Shown: positions 25,780-35,071 of the stretch, piece after piece | Layout: each line of letters opens with the position of its first letter | Position numbering within the stretch: the stretch's first letter is position 1 | From: Pseudomonas triticicola | GTDB lineage: Bacteria; Pseudomonadota; Gammaproteobacteria; Pseudomonadales; Pseudomonadaceae | NCBI RefSeq assembly: GCF_019145375.1 | Contig: NZ_JAHSTX010000001.1 | Location: 2,145,001 to 2,209,000, forward strand | Direction of reading: 5' to 3' | DNA: 64,000 nucleotides | The notes under the pieces: generated by a model | Told to the model about the DNA's origin: nothing | The model's input: only the letters and a program-made list of their open reading frames with translations | Database searches by the model: none | Made by a program: the position numbers and the translations under genes

Positions 25780-26727
25780 ATGAGCGACAACATCTTCACT
25801 GGTTGCATGCCGGCCCTGATGACCCCGTGCACCGCCGAGCGCAAACCGGACTTCGATGCGCTGGTGGCCAAGGGACGCGAGCTGATCGATGTCGGCATGA
25901 GCGCCGTGGTCTACTGCGGCTCGATGGGCGACTGGCCATTGCTGACTGAAGCCGAGCGTCAGGAAGGCGTGGCGCGGCTGGTCGCTGCCGGGGTGCCGAC
26001 CATCGTCGGCACTGGTGCAGTGAATACCCGTGAAGCGGTTTCCCACGCAGCGCATGCGGCGAAAGTCGGCGCGCAAGGCTTGATGGTCATCCCGCGCGTG
26101 CTGTCCCGTGGCGCTTCGGCGACGGCGCAAAAAGCCCACTTCGCCGCGATCCTGCAAGCCGCACCGAACTTGCCGGCGGTGATCTACAACAGCCCTTACT
26201 ACGGCTTCGCCACCCGCGCCGATCTGTTTTTCGAACTGCGCCGTGAATACCCAAACCTGATCGGCTTCAAGGAATTCGGCGGCGGCGCGGACCTGCGCTA
26301 CGCGGCCGAGAACATCACCTCCAAGGATGACGACGTGACACTGATGGTCGGCGTCGACACGCAAGTGGTGCACGGCTTCGTCAACTGCAACGCCACCGGC
26401 GCCATCACCGGTATCGGCAACGCCCTGCCCCGCGAAGTGCTGCAACTGGTGGCGCTGAGCAAGCAGGCCGCGCAAGGCGATGCCAAGGCCCGGCGCCAGG
26501 CGCGGGAGCTGGAGTCGGCGCTGGCGGTGCTGTCATCGTTCGACGAAGGTTGCGATCTGGTGCTGTATTACAAGCACCTGATGGTGCTCAACGGCGACAA
26601 GGAATACACCCTGCACTTCAATGAAACCGATGTGCTGAGCGACTCGCAACGGCGCTATGCCGAGAAGCAGTATTCGCTGTTCCGTCACTGGTACGAAAAC
26701 TGGTCCGCCGAGCAAAACTTCGCCTGA
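25780..26727 (+). CDS. hypD: Pyrroline-4-hydroxy-2-carboxylate deaminase (DapA-like)
   Basis: 315 residues with the dihydrodipicolinate synthase/NAL fold: the Schiff-base lysine is K164 in GFKEFGGG, with the tyrosine in YNSPYYG about 24 residues earlier. In hydroxyproline clusters this member deaminates and dehydrates 1-pyrroline-4-hydroxy-2-carboxylate to 2-oxoglutarate semialdehyde. AAGGAG precedes the start. Position between hypE and a semialdehyde dehydrogenase supports this over lysine biosynthesis. Confidence 0.92.
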   Translation: MSDNIFTGCMPALMTPCTAERKPDFDALVAKGRELIDVGMSAVVYCGSMGDWPLLTEAERQEGVARLVAAGVPTIVGTGAVNTREAVSHAAHAAKVGAQGLMVIPRVLSRGASATAQKAHFAAILQAAPNLPAVIYNSPYYGFATRADLFFELRREYPNLIGFKEFGGGADLRYAAENITSKDDDVTLMVGVDTQVVHGFVNCNATGAITGIGNALPREVLQLVALSKQAAQGDAKARRQARELESALAVLSSFDEGCDLVLYYKHLMVLNGDKEYTLHFNETDVLSDSQRRYAEKQYSLFRHWYENWSAEQNFA

Positions 26728-26733
26728 CTACTA

Positions 26734-26764
26734 CCTGCCGCGAGTCAAAACGATTCGCGGCAGG
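26734..26764. other. Hairpin between hypD and hypH
   Basis: CCTGCCGCGA and TCGCGGCAGG form a 10-bp stem around an 11-base loop in the 63-bp gap. No T run follows, so it is more likely an RNA processing or stability element within the operon than a terminator. Confidence 0.55.
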
Positions 26765-26790
26765 CCTCGCTCATTTCACAGGAAGACACC

Positions 26791-28383
26791 ATGACTCTGA
26801 CGGGCAACATGCTGATCGGCCAACAAGCCGTGACCGGTAATCGTCCAGCCTTTCGCGGGATTGATCCGGCGACCAACCAGGCACTTGAACCGCAGTATGC
26901 CGGGGCGTCAGCCGAACAGGTGGAACAGGCCTGCGCCCTGGCCTGGGCGGCGCAAGACGCGTACCGCGAAACCAGCCTGAGCACCCGTGCGGCATTTCTC
27001 GAAAGCATTGCCGAACACATCGAAAACCTTGGCGATGAACTGATCGAACGCGCCCACGCCGAAACCGGTCTGCCGCGTGCACGCCTCCAGGGCGAACGTG
27101 GCCGCACCTGCTCGCAATTGCGCCTGTTCGCCCGTACCGTGCGCGCCGGTGAATGGCTGGACGTGCGCGTCGACAATGCGCAACCGCAACGCCAGCCACT
27201 GCCGCGCTCCGACCTGCGCCAGCGGCAGATTGCCTTGGGGCCGGTCGCGGTGTTCGGCGCGAGCAACTTTCCGCTGGCATTTTCCGTGGCCGGTGGCGAC
27301 ACCGCTGCGGCGTTGGCGGCTGGTTGCCCGGTGATCGTCAAGGCGCACAGCGCGCATCCCGGCACCAGCGAACTGGTCGGCCGCGCAGTGGCGCAAGCGG
27401 TCAGGGCCTGCGCTCTGCCCGAAGGCGTGTTTTCCTTGTTGTTCGATTCGGGGTACGAAGTGGGTATCGCACTGGTCAGCGACTGGCGCATCAAAGCCGC
27501 TGGTTTCACCGGCTCGCGGGCTGGTGGACTGGCCTTGATGAAAGCTGCACAAGCGCGGCCCGAGCCGATCCCGGTGTATGCGGAAATGAGCTCGATCAAC
27601 CCGGTTTTGCTGTTTCCCGCCGCGCTGGAAAATCGCGCGCAGGCGCTGGCCGAAGGGTTTGTCGCGTCGCTGACACTGGGCGCCGGGCAGTTCTGCACCA
27701 ACCCGGGATTGCTGATTGCCCGCAAAGGCCCGGCGCTCGACGGGTTTCTCGGCGCGATAGCGGAACTGATCCCGCGCAGTGCGGCGCAAACCATGCTCAC
27801 GCCCGGCATCTTCGGCGCCTATCAAGCAGGCGTGACGGCTCTGCAAGGCAATCCCCGTGCACGCGCGATAGCGGTTGGCCAAGTCGGCAGCGGCCCGAAT
27901 CAGTGTCAGACGCATGTCTTCAGCACCGATGCAGCGGATTTTCTTGCCGATCAAAGCTTGCAAGCCGAGGTCTTCGGCGCGACAGCGCTGATCGTGCAAT
28001 GCAGCAGTGACGAAGAAATCCGTCAGGTCTGCGCCCATCTCGAAGGTCAACTGACCGCGACCCTGCACATGGACGACGCCGACCTTGCACTGGCGCGCAC
28101 GTTGCTGCCAACCCTGGAGCGCAAGGCCGGGCGCTTGCTGGTCAATGGCTGGCCGACCGGCGTGGAAGTCTGCGATGCGATGGTGCATGGCGGGCCTTAC
28201 CCGGCGACCTCGGATGCGCGCAGCACCTCGGTGGGCACTGCGGCGATCCTGCGTTTCCTGCGGCCGGTGTGCTATCAGGATTTCCCCGACAGCTTACTGC
28301 CGACGGCGCTGCAACAGGCCAATCCGCTCAACCTTCGGCGCTTGCTCGATGGCCAGCGGGAAGCGAAACACCATGGCGAATAA
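26791..28383 (+). CDS. hypH: 2-oxoglutarate semialdehyde dehydrogenase
   Basis: 530 residues, an aldehyde dehydrogenase of the 2,5-dioxovalerate class (slightly longer than typical ALDHs). The active-site nucleophile is C302 in [10 protein letters not shown] and the general base E265 in YAEMSSINP; the coenzyme region is [14 protein letters not shown] and [10 protein letters not shown]. It oxidises 2-oxoglutarate semialdehyde to 2-oxoglutarate with NAD(P)+. AGGAAG precedes the ATG. The end overlaps the hypO start by 11 bases, so translation is coupled. Confidence 0.92.
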   Translation: MTLTGNMLIGQQAVTGNRPAFRGIDPATNQALEPQYAGASAEQVEQACALAWAAQDAYRETSLSTRAAFLESIAEHIENLGDELIERAHAETGLPRARLQGERGRTCSQLRLFARTVRAGEWLDVRVDNAQPQRQPLPRSDLRQRQIALGPVAVFGASNFPLAFSVAGGDTAAALAAGCPVIVKAHSAHPGTSELVGRAVAQAVRACALPEGVFSLLFDSGYEVGIALVSDWRIKAAGFTGSRAGGLALMKAAQARPEPIPVYAEMSSINPVLLFPAALENRAQALAEGFVASLTLGAGQFCTNPGLLIARKGPALDGFLGAIAELIPRSAAQTMLTPGIFGAYQAGVTALQGNPRARAIAVGQVGSGPNQCQTHVFSTDAADFLADQSLQAEVFGATALIVQCSSDEEIRQVCAHLEGQLTATLHMDDADLALARTLLPTLERKAGRLLVNGWPTGVEVCDAMVHGGPYPATSDARSTSVGTAAILRFLRPVCYQDFPDSLLPTALQQANPLNLRRLLDGQREAKHHGE

Positions 28384-29626
28384 TCCTTCGCACGACATCG
28401 CCGTGGTCGGCGCCGGAATCATCGGCGTGGCTTGCGCACTACGTCTGGCACGTCAGGGTCTGCGCGTGGTGGTCATCGATCAGCAGGAACCGGGGCACGG
28501 CGCTTCGTTCGGTAATGCCGGACATCTGGCCACCGAGCAAGTGTTTCCGATCGCTGATGTTTCGATCCTCAAGCGCTTGCCAGCCATGCTGATGGACCCG
28601 ATGGGGCCGCTGCGCCTGGACTGGAAATACCTGCCGCGCGCCCTGCCGTGGTTCACCCGCTTGCTGCTGAATCTGCGGCCTGAGCCATTTCAGAAAACCG
28701 TCGCCGGCTTGCGCGCGCTCAATGAAAGCAGCCTGGATGCGTGGCAGCGCTTGCTCAGCGATATCCAGCGCACGGATCTGCTCAAGGTTGACGGCTCGTT
28801 ACTGGTCTTCGAAAAACCTCAATCGCGGCAACCCCTCGAAGCCTTGCAGGCACGACTGCATCAGCAGCAGGTGCCGGTGGACTATTGGCAAGCGGGGGCG
28901 ATCCGCGAAACGGCGCCGCAGCTCAGCGAGCAAATTCAGGGCGGGCTGTTTTTCCCGCGAACCGGGCATTTCCTTGATCCCTATCGGGTGGTCTGCGCAC
29001 TGGTCGAAGCGGCTCGCAGCAGCGGTGTGAGTTTTCTCCAGCAGCAGGTTCAGGGCGGCTACGTGCAGGAGAACGGTGTTTTATTAGTGACCGGTAATGG
29101 CGGGGTAACGGCCAGACGCGTGTTACTGGCCTGCGGTGCGCATTCGGCGAAACTGACTGCCGCGCTGACTGGCAAGCAGGTACCGTTGGACACCGAACGT
29201 GGCTATCACCTGATGCTGCCGCACGAGCATGATCGCCTGCCCTTCCCCGTCACCTCGCTGGAACGCAAATTCATCATGACGCCGATGCGCGAAGGCCTGC
29301 GCCTGGCCGGCACGGTCGAATTCGCCGGGCTGGAGCGGCCGGCGAACATGGCACGCGCCTGGCAGTTGCAGCGCCTGAGCCAAGGCCTGTTTCGCAAGGA
29401 TCTGAACGCTGATGGCGCCACACCGTGGATGGGCTTTCGCCCGTCGCTGCCGGATTCGCTGCCAGTGATCGATCAGGTTTGCGCCGGCAAGGTCTTGCTT
29501 GCCTTCGGTCATCAGCATCTGGGCCTGACTCAAGCGGCGCTGACGGCGGAATTGATCGGGCAGATGGTCTCAGGCGCGGCTCTCGCGCTGCCGAGTGTCG
29601 ACGCCTACCGACTGGCACGTTTCTAA
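28373..29626 (+). CDS. hypO: D-hydroxyproline dehydrogenase (DadA-like FAD enzyme)
   Basis: 417 residues from the ATG at 28373. The N-terminal FAD-binding motif is [19 protein letters not shown], and the C-terminal region ([24 protein letters not shown]) is typical of DAO/DadA-type flavoproteins. It oxidises cis-4-hydroxy-D-proline to pyrroline-4-hydroxy-2-carboxylate, passing electrons towards the respiratory chain. This is the single-subunit type, not the multi-subunit form of some pseudomonads. Last gene of the operon; its stop overlaps the convergent gene by 3 bases. Confidence 0.9.
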   Translation: MANNPSHDIAVVGAGIIGVACALRLARQGLRVVVIDQQEPGHGASFGNAGHLATEQVFPIADVSILKRLPAMLMDPMGPLRLDWKYLPRALPWFTRLLLNLRPEPFQKTVAGLRALNESSLDAWQRLLSDIQRTDLLKVDGSLLVFEKPQSRQPLEALQARLHQQQVPVDYWQAGAIRETAPQLSEQIQGGLFFPRTGHFLDPYRVVCALVEAARSSGVSFLQQQVQGGYVQENGVLLVTGNGGVTARRVLLACGAHSAKLTAALTGKQVPLDTERGYHLMLPHEHDRLPFPVTSLERKFIMTPMREGLRLAGTVEFAGLERPANMARAWQLQRLSQGLFRKDLNADGATPWMGFRPSLPDSLPVIDQVCAGKVLLAFGHQHLGLTQAALTAELIGQMVSGAALALPSVDAYRLARF

Positions 29627-29832
29627 GCGTGCTTCAGCGCGTCGCCGTGATGCATGGCCAGGTGGCCGGTCTTGTCGCTCTTGACCTCGTACTGCGGCGC
29701 GTCTTTCGAGGCCGGGCGGTGGCGGCCCATGAACTCGGTGTCGCGGGTGTGCACCTTGACCACTTTGCCGTGGATCTCGCCGGCCTCGGAATTCCAGCGC
29801 ACCGCATCGCCGACCTTGAATGAGCTGCTCAT
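29623..29832 (-). CDS. HVA1/DUF2945-type TUDOR-like small protein
   Basis: 69 residues from the ATG at 29832 with GAGGA before it. The pattern FKVGDAVRWNSEAGEIHGKVVKVHTRD...[22 protein letters not shown] matches the hypervirulence-associated/TUDOR-like DUF2945 family, a small beta barrel. Role in bacteria is not established. It converges with hypO and is divergent from the acidic-protein gene at 29998. Confidence 0.85.
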   Translation of the reverse strand: MSSSFKVGDAVRWNSEAGEIHGKVVKVHTRDTEFMGRHRPASKDAPQYEVKSDKTGHLAMHHGDALKHA

Positions 29833-29997
29833 TATTGCGTCCTCGCCTCTGGCTTGTTGGTTTATGGAGCCGCGCGCATGACAGAAATTCCGCTTTTTTG
29901 CGAGGCGACCGAAGGCAGGCAAAAAAATCGAACGGCGAAAATCGCCCGCACCTCCAACTTGCACAAGCCATAGAAAACGGCCATGACGAGGTGTGAG

Positions 29998-30225
29998 ATG
30001 AATAACGATCAAGGCAAGCAAGGCGACGATCCGCTCCCAACCACGCCCGACCCGCTGAGTCCGGGGCGTACCGAGGTCGATCCGATGAAGGAGCGCGGCA
30101 TCGACGAACTGCCCGACAACGAAGGCGAAATCCCGCTGGATGATGACGATACCGGTCTGGATCCGGAGCGCGTACGTCAGGAAACCGATAACGCCGAGAT
30201 GGACGACCAGCCCAATCCGCGTTGA
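29998..30225 (+). CDS. Small acidic, probably disordered protein
   Basis: 75 residues from the ATG at 29998, preceded by ACGAGG. It is rich in Asp, Glu and Pro (EGEIPLDDDDTGLDPERV), lacks hydrophobic core patterns and is probably unstructured. It is similar in character, though not clearly in sequence, to the acidic protein at 41056-41256. Small acidic proteins of this sort are common in Pseudomonas; function unknown. Confidence 0.72.
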   Translation: MNNDQGKQGDDPLPTTPDPLSPGRTEVDPMKERGIDELPDNEGEIPLDDDDTGLDPERVRQETDNAEMDDQPNPR

Positions 30226-30370
30226 GCCTTGAAAGGCAGCCGTCCCTGCGGTTGCCTTGCGCTTTGCAGCCAACGGCAGAATCAGGCAAGCATTTCACAG
30301 AAATGCACTACCTCGCGCTCCGACCCAGGCGCAACAATGGGCGTCCGACAACCCCATGGAGGATGCTCAC

Positions 30371-31420
30371 ATGCTCGTACAAGCCTACGGCGCCCACGCT
30401 GGCGACAAACCCCTTGAGCCCATGCAGATCAAACGCCGTGCGCCAGCCGCGCACGACGTGCAGATCGATATCGCCTTCTGCGGCATCTGCCATTCCGACC
30501 TGCACCAGGTGCGCGCGGAATGGGCCGGCACGCAATTCCCTTGCGTCCCCGGCCATGAAATCGTCGGCCGCGTCTCGGCGGTCGGCGATCACGTCAAAAA
30601 CTACAAGGTCGGCGATCTGGTCGGTGTCGGTTGCATCGTCGACAGCTGCCAGCACTGCGATGACTGCGAGTCCGGTTTGGAAAACTACTGTGACGGCATG
30701 ATCGGCACCTACAACTTCCCGACCCCGGACGCACCGGGCTGGACCCTCGGCGGCTATTCGCAAAACATCGTCGTGCACGAGCGCTATGTGTTGCGCATCC
30801 GTCATCCCGAGGCGCAGCTGGCTGCTGTCGCGCCGCTGCTCTGCGCTGGCATTACCACCTACTCGCCGCTGCGCCACTGGAACGCTGGCCCCGGCAAGAA
30901 AGTCGGCGTGGTCGGCATCGGTGGCCTCGGCCACATGGGCATCAAACTGGCCCACGCCATGGGCGCCCATGTCGTCGCCTTCACCACTTCCGAATCCAAG
31001 CGTGAAGCGGCCAAGGCACTGGGCGCGGACGAAGTGGTGGTGTCACGCAATGCCGAGGAAATGGCGGCACACACCAAGAGTTTCGACTTCATCCTCAATA
31101 CCGTCGCAGCGCCGCACGATCTCGACGCCTTCCTCGTGCTGCTCAAGCGCGATGGCGCGTTGACCCTGGTCGGAGCGCCCGCATCGCCGCATCCGTCGCC
31201 GAACGTGTTCAACCTGATCACCAAGCGCCGCACCATTGCCGGTTCAATGATCGGCGGCATTCCCGAGACTCAGGAAATGCTGGATTTCTGCGCCGAGCAC
31301 GGCATCGTTTCCGACATCGAGTTGATCCGCGGCGACCAGATCAACGAGTCCTACGAGCGCATGCTCAAGGGCGACGTGAAATACCGCTTCGTCATCGACA
31401 ACGCAACGCTCGCCGGCTAA
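30371..31420 (+). CDS. NAD(P)-dependent alcohol dehydrogenase, YahK/cinnamyl type
   Basis: 349 residues from the ATG at 30371, 8 bases after GGAGG. Medium-chain zinc dehydrogenase: catalytic zinc ligands in CGICHSDLHQ and GHEIVG, structural zinc cysteines in CQHCDDCESGLENYC, coenzyme motif GIGGLGHMGIKLA. It matches the YahK/cinnamyl alcohol dehydrogenase group, which reduces a wide range of aldehydes with NADPH. It appears to be a single-gene unit. Confidence 0.9.
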   Translation: MLVQAYGAHAGDKPLEPMQIKRRAPAAHDVQIDIAFCGICHSDLHQVRAEWAGTQFPCVPGHEIVGRVSAVGDHVKNYKVGDLVGVGCIVDSCQHCDDCESGLENYCDGMIGTYNFPTPDAPGWTLGGYSQNIVVHERYVLRIRHPEAQLAAVAPLLCAGITTYSPLRHWNAGPGKKVGVVGIGGLGHMGIKLAHAMGAHVVAFTTSESKREAAKALGADEVVVSRNAEEMAAHTKSFDFILNTVAAPHDLDAFLVLLKRDGALTLVGAPASPHPSPNVFNLITKRRTIAGSMIGGIPETQEMLDFCAEHGIVSDIELIRGDQINESYERMLKGDVKYRFVIDNATLAG

Positions 31421-31430
31421 GCGAAAGCGC

Positions 31431-31457
31431 CCATCGGCAGCGCAATGCTGCCGATGG
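31431..31457. terminator. Hairpin after the alcohol dehydrogenase gene
   Basis: A perfect 10-bp stem (CCATCGGCAG/CTGCCGATGG) with a 7-base loop begins 11 bases after the stop. There is no clear T run, so it is a weak terminator or a processing site. Confidence 0.5.
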
Positions 31458-31549
31458 TTGGAGTAATTCCATCGCGTAATTGACAGCGCCAGCGTTGCTC
31501 GCCAGAGTCGCACCCCTTTTTTCCACCGCAGGGTGAACAGGGGTTTGCG

Positions 31550-32248
31550 TTGAACCAACAGACATTGTCCATGCGTCTTGAGCGCGTCGCCGCCCATGTG
31601 CCGCTTGGCGCGAGACTGGCCGATATCGGCTCCGATCACGCTTACCTGCCGGTGGCCTTGCTGCGCCGGGGCCTGATAACAGCAGCGGTCGCTGGCGAGG
31701 TCGCGTTGACGCCATTCCACGCGGCGCAACGCATCGTCAATTACAACGATCTGCAAGGCCAGATCAGCGTGCGTCTGGCCGATGGTCTGGCGGCGATCAG
31801 GCCTGACGACGGCATCAGCGCCATCACCCTGTGCGGTATGGGCGGCGAAACCATTCGCGATATTTTCGACAGTGGCAAGGCCCATCTCAGCGGCCACGAA
31901 CGCTTGATCCTGCAACCCAACGGCGGCGAGCAAACGCTGCGCCAATGGTTGATGGACAACGGCTACCGCATCGTCTGTGAAGAGGTGCTGCATGAGAACC
32001 GCTTCGACTACGAAATTATCGTTGCCGAGCGGGCCTCTGATCCGGTGACTTACGATGCCAGGGAACTGTTTTTCGGTCCGCTGCACCTGCAGGCACGCTG
32101 CCCGGCATTTCTGCACAAATGGCAACGCAGGCTGAGTCAGCGGCAGAAGACGTTGGGGCAGTTTACGCGAGCGCAACAGGCGTTGCCGGAGGACAAAATT
32201 CTTGCGCTGAAGCAAGAGATGCAGTGGATCAGCGAATTGCTTGGGTGA
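31550..32248 (+). CDS. trmK: tRNA (adenine22-N1)-methyltransferase
   Basis: 232 residues from a TTG start (MNQQTLSMRLERV); an ATG seven codons later is the alternative. The SAM-binding motif is ADIGSDHAYLPVALLRRG and the catalytic-region motif CGMGGETIRDI; the C-terminal coiled-coil helix (FLHKWQRRLSQRQKTL) is typical. TrmK methylates N1 of adenine 22 in some tRNAs. Single gene, followed by a REP doublet. Confidence 0.88.
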   Translation: MNQQTLSMRLERVAAHVPLGARLADIGSDHAYLPVALLRRGLITAAVAGEVALTPFHAAQRIVNYNDLQGQISVRLADGLAAIRPDDGISAITLCGMGGETIRDIFDSGKAHLSGHERLILQPNGGEQTLRQWLMDNGYRIVCEEVLHENRFDYEIIVAERASDPVTYDARELFFGPLHLQARCPAFLHKWQRRLSQRQKTLGQFTRAQQALPEDKILALKQEMQWISELLG

Positions 32249-32260
32249 CTGTGCCGCCTT

Positions 32261-32344
32261 ATTCGCGAGCAGGCTCGCTCCCACAGGAAATTGCGTTTCT
32301 CCTGAGCGAACACAGTCAACTGTGGGAGCGAGCCTGCTCGCGAA
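32261..32344. repeat. REP doublet (REPIN)
   Basis: Inverted copies ATTCGCGAGCAGGCTCGCTC and its complement flank about 35 bases. It is of the same family as the units at 8.7, 39, 60.4 and 61.8 kb. Confidence 0.92.
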
Positions 32345-32395
32345 AGCGGTGGGTCAAGCTACAGAGCAACCAAGTTGGCCGCAGCCGTCGGAAAA

Positions 32396-32427
32396 ACAAA
32401 AAGCCTGCTGTTAAAAGCAGGCTTTTT
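32396..32427 (-). terminator. Terminator of hydrolase copy 1
   Basis: Stem AAGCCTGCT/AGCAGGCTT with a 6-base loop and T runs on both strands, lying just after the stop of the minus-strand hydrolase gene. Confidence 0.82.
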
Positions 32428-32441
32428 CGTGGGTCGTGAAC

Positions 32442-33071
32442 TTACTTCTGCTGCGTCAGCGCCGAGTAGCTGTTCATCAGGTTGCGATAGTTGGGGATAC
32501 GCTGCGACAGCAGGTTACCCAGGCCTTCAATGTCGTTGCGCCAGTCGCGGTGCAGCTCACAGGCCACCGAGAACCAGTTCATCATCTGCGCGCCAGCCTG
32601 AGTCATGCGGCTCCATGCGGCTTGCTGCACGGTGGTGTTGAAGGTGCCGGACGCATCGGTGACCACAAACACATCAAACCCTTCTGCCAGCGCCGACAGG
32701 GTCGGGAACGCTACGCACACATCCGTTACCACACCGGCAATGATGATCTGCTTGCGCCCGGTGGCTTTGATCGCCTTGACGAAGTCTTCATTGTCCCAAG
32801 CGTTGATCTGACCTGGGCGAGCGATGTACGGCGCGTCCGGGAACATCTCTTTCAGCTCTGGTACCAGCGGGCCGTTCGGGCCTTGTTCGAAGCTGGTGGT
32901 GAGGATGGTTGGCAGGTCGAAGAACTTGGCCAGATCCGCCAGCGCCAGCACGTTGTTCTTGAACTCGTTCGGCGAGAAGTCCTGCACCAGCGAGATCAGA
33001 CCGGTCTGGTGGTCAACCAGCAGCACGATAGCGTCGTCTTTGTTCAGGCGGTTGTAGGTTGGAGTGGTCAT
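32442..33071 (-). CDS. Isochorismatase-fold hydrolase (YcaC-like), copy 1
   Basis: 209 residues with the cysteine hydrolase signature: D20 in LLVDHQTG and the nucleophile C119 in GVVTDVCVAFPT. This is the YcaC type, of unknown physiological substrate. It is identical to the gene at 41401-42030 except for D52 here and E52 there, and about 100 bases of upstream DNA are also conserved. Own terminator follows. See the finding on the duplication. Confidence 0.88.
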   Translation of the reverse strand: MTTPTYNRLNKDDAIVLLVDHQTGLISLVQDFSPNEFKNNVLALADLAKFFDLPTILTTSFEQGPNGPLVPELKEMFPDAPYIARPGQINAWDNEDFVKAIKATGRKQIIIAGVVTDVCVAFPTLSALAEGFDVFVVTDASGTFNTTVQQAAWSRMTQAGAQMMNWFSVACELHRDWRNDIEGLGNLLSQRIPNYRNLMNSYSALTQQK

Positions 33072-33336
33072 GGTGTGCGTCCCTTTTCAAGTTTGAAGTT
33101 TTGTTGTTGCGTTCAAGTTGGGTACAGATTACTGACGCACAGCAAAGGGATAAATCGGCTGAAAAGCGTTTCACCGTCCACTCAAACGGGACAATCACTC
33201 GAGGCCCGCTCTGATTAGATACACCACAGTACAAATGATGTACCTCAGCCCCCATTTATCAACTCCGCGCAAATTCCTAAAGTCTTCTCCAACAGCCACC
33301 CGCCATCCCGACGGGCCAGCGACAGAGGAAATCATC

Positions 33337-34047
33337 ATGAGCACATCGAAAAAAGTAGTTGTCATCACCGGCGCCTCGCAAGGCATTGGTGCAGGTCTGG
33401 TCGAAGGCTTTCGCGCCCTTGGCCATCAAGTGGTCGCTACCTCGCGCTCGATCAAAGAGTCGAGCGACCCGGATGTCCTGACCGTCGCCGGCGACATTGC
33501 CGATCCGCAAACCGCCGAGCGCGTGATTCGCGCCGCTGTCGCCCGCTTCGGTCGCGTCGATACGCTGGTCAACAATGCCGGGATCTTTCTGGCCAAGCCG
33601 TTCACCGCTTACAGCCAGGCAGACTATGCCCAGGTCGTGGCGACCAACATGAGCGGCTTCTTTTACATCTCGCAACTGGCCATCGCCGAGATGGAAAAAC
33701 ACGGCAACGGCCACGTCGTCAGCGTGACCACCAGCCTTGTCGATCATGCAATCGATGGCGTGCCTTCGGTATTGGCGTCGCTGACCAAGGGTGGCATCAA
33801 CGCCGCGACCAAATCCCTGGCCATCGAGTACGCCAAGCGCGGGATTCGGGTCAACGCCGTGTCGCCGGGCATCATCAAAACGCCGATGCACGCCGAGGAA
33901 ACCCATCAGGCGCTGGGCAGCCTGCACCCGGTCGGCCACATGGGCGAAATCGACGACATCGTGCAAGCGATCCTCTACCTCGACGGGGCAAATTTCGTCA
34001 CTGGCGAGATCCTGCATGTCGACGGTGGCCAGAGCGCCGGCCATTGA
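33337..34047 (+). CDS. SDR-family protein lacking the catalytic tyrosine
   Basis: 236 residues from the ATG at 33337 (AGAGGA before it). The cofactor motif TGASQGIGAG (11-20) and NNAG (79-82) are intact, and the C-terminus has NAVSPGIIKTPM. The YxxxK catalytic motif reads A147-S-L-T-K151, with alanine in place of tyrosine, so it may not catalyse ordinary ketone reduction. A LysR gene follows on the same strand 94 bases later. Function unknown. Confidence 0.84.
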   Translation: MSTSKKVVVITGASQGIGAGLVEGFRALGHQVVATSRSIKESSDPDVLTVAGDIADPQTAERVIRAAVARFGRVDTLVNNAGIFLAKPFTAYSQADYAQVVATNMSGFFYISQLAIAEMEKHGNGHVVSVTTSLVDHAIDGVPSVLASLTKGGINAATKSLAIEYAKRGIRVNAVSPGIIKTPMHAEETHQALGSLHPVGHMGEIDDIVQAILYLDGANFVTGEILHVDGGQSAGH

Positions 34048-34141
34048 TCGAAACCCTGCAACGCCGCCGGTGGATACCGGCGGCGTCGTTGGTTGTGGTA
34101 CACAGAGGATGAACGTCCGTCGATCCTCGGTGCGAGCCACA

Positions 34142-35071
34142 ATGAAACGCCATTTTGAAGATTTGCAGTTAGGCAGTATCGAACTGTTCTGCCTGGCCGC
34201 CGAAGCCGGCAGCTTCACCGCCGCCGCGCAACTGGCCGGGGTCACGCCCGCTGCGGTGAGCCGGTCGATTCTGCGTCTTGAGCAACGCCTGGGTTCGCGA
34301 CTGTTTGCCCGCACCACGCGCAGCATTCGCCTCACCGACGCCGGACGGAGCTTCTTCGAACAATGCAGCCAGGCGCTGACGCAACTGGTTGAAGCGCAGC
34401 AGGAAGTCATGGGCGCGCAGACTTCGCCATCGGGTCGACTGCGCATCAGCCTGCCAACCACCTACGGGCATCACCGCATCCTGCCGCTGCTGCCGAAATT
34501 TCGCGCGTTGTACCCCGAGGTCACGGTCGATGTGCACTTGGGCAATCGCAATATCGACTTCGTTGAAGAGGGCTACGACCTGGCGATACGCGTGCGCGCG
34601 CAACCGGACTCGACGCTGATCGCGCGCTTGCTGGAGGACGCCGCCCTGGTGGTGGTCGCCGCCCCCGAATATCTGCATAGAGCCGGTACGCCGCAGACGC
34701 TGGACGATCTCATCGCACATGAGTGCATCCAGTTCGAATTGCCCAGCAGCGGGCGGCGGATTTCCTGGCTGTTTCAGGAAAACGACCGGGACCTGGAAGT
34801 GATTTCCGACGGTGGCTATTCCTGTTCCGACGATGTGCTCGGCGGTGTGACGCTGGCCAAGCACGGCGCCGGGCTGTTTCAGACTTACCGTTTCATCGTC
34901 GAGCAGGAACTCGCCGATGGTCGTCTGATGGAAGTGCTGCAACCGTACGCCGGACGTTCGCGCCCCTACACCCTGCTCTACCCGCACGGCCGCTATGTGC
35001 CGCAACGGGTGCGGGCGTTTGTGGATTTTCTGCTGGGGTTTCGTGAGGAATGGGCAGGACCCGCGCGGTAA
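34142..35071 (+). CDS. LysR-family regulator
   Basis: 309 residues from the ATG at 34142; a start at 34109 (MNVRRSS) after AGAGG is also possible. The N-terminal helix-turn-helix is FCLAAEAGSFTAAAQLAGVTPAAVSRSILRLEQRLG, and the effector domain begins about residue 90. It belongs to the CrgA/AaeR-like branch. It sits in line after the SDR gene, which it may control. Its stop touches the end of the convergent AraC gene. Confidence 0.87.
   Translation: MKRHFEDLQLGSIELFCLAAEAGSFTAAAQLAGVTPAAVSRSILRLEQRLGSRLFARTTRSIRLTDAGRSFFEQCSQALTQLVEAQQEVMGAQTSPSGRLRISLPTTYGHHRILPLLPKFRALYPEVTVDVHLGNRNIDFVEEGYDLAIRVRAQPDSTLIARLLEDAALVVVAAPEYLHRAGTPQTLDDLIAHECIQFELPSSGRRISWLFQENDRDLEVISDGGYSCSDDVLGGVTLAKHGAGLFQTYRFIVEQELADGRLMEVLQPYAGRSRPYTLLYPHGRYVPQRVRAFVDFLLGFREEWAGPAR

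Noticed and set aside
32436..33218. 260-residue plus-strand frame opposite hydrolase copy 1 (and its twin at 41509)
   Set aside because: The hydrolase reading has catalytic motifs; the duplicated antisense frame follows simply from the gene duplication.
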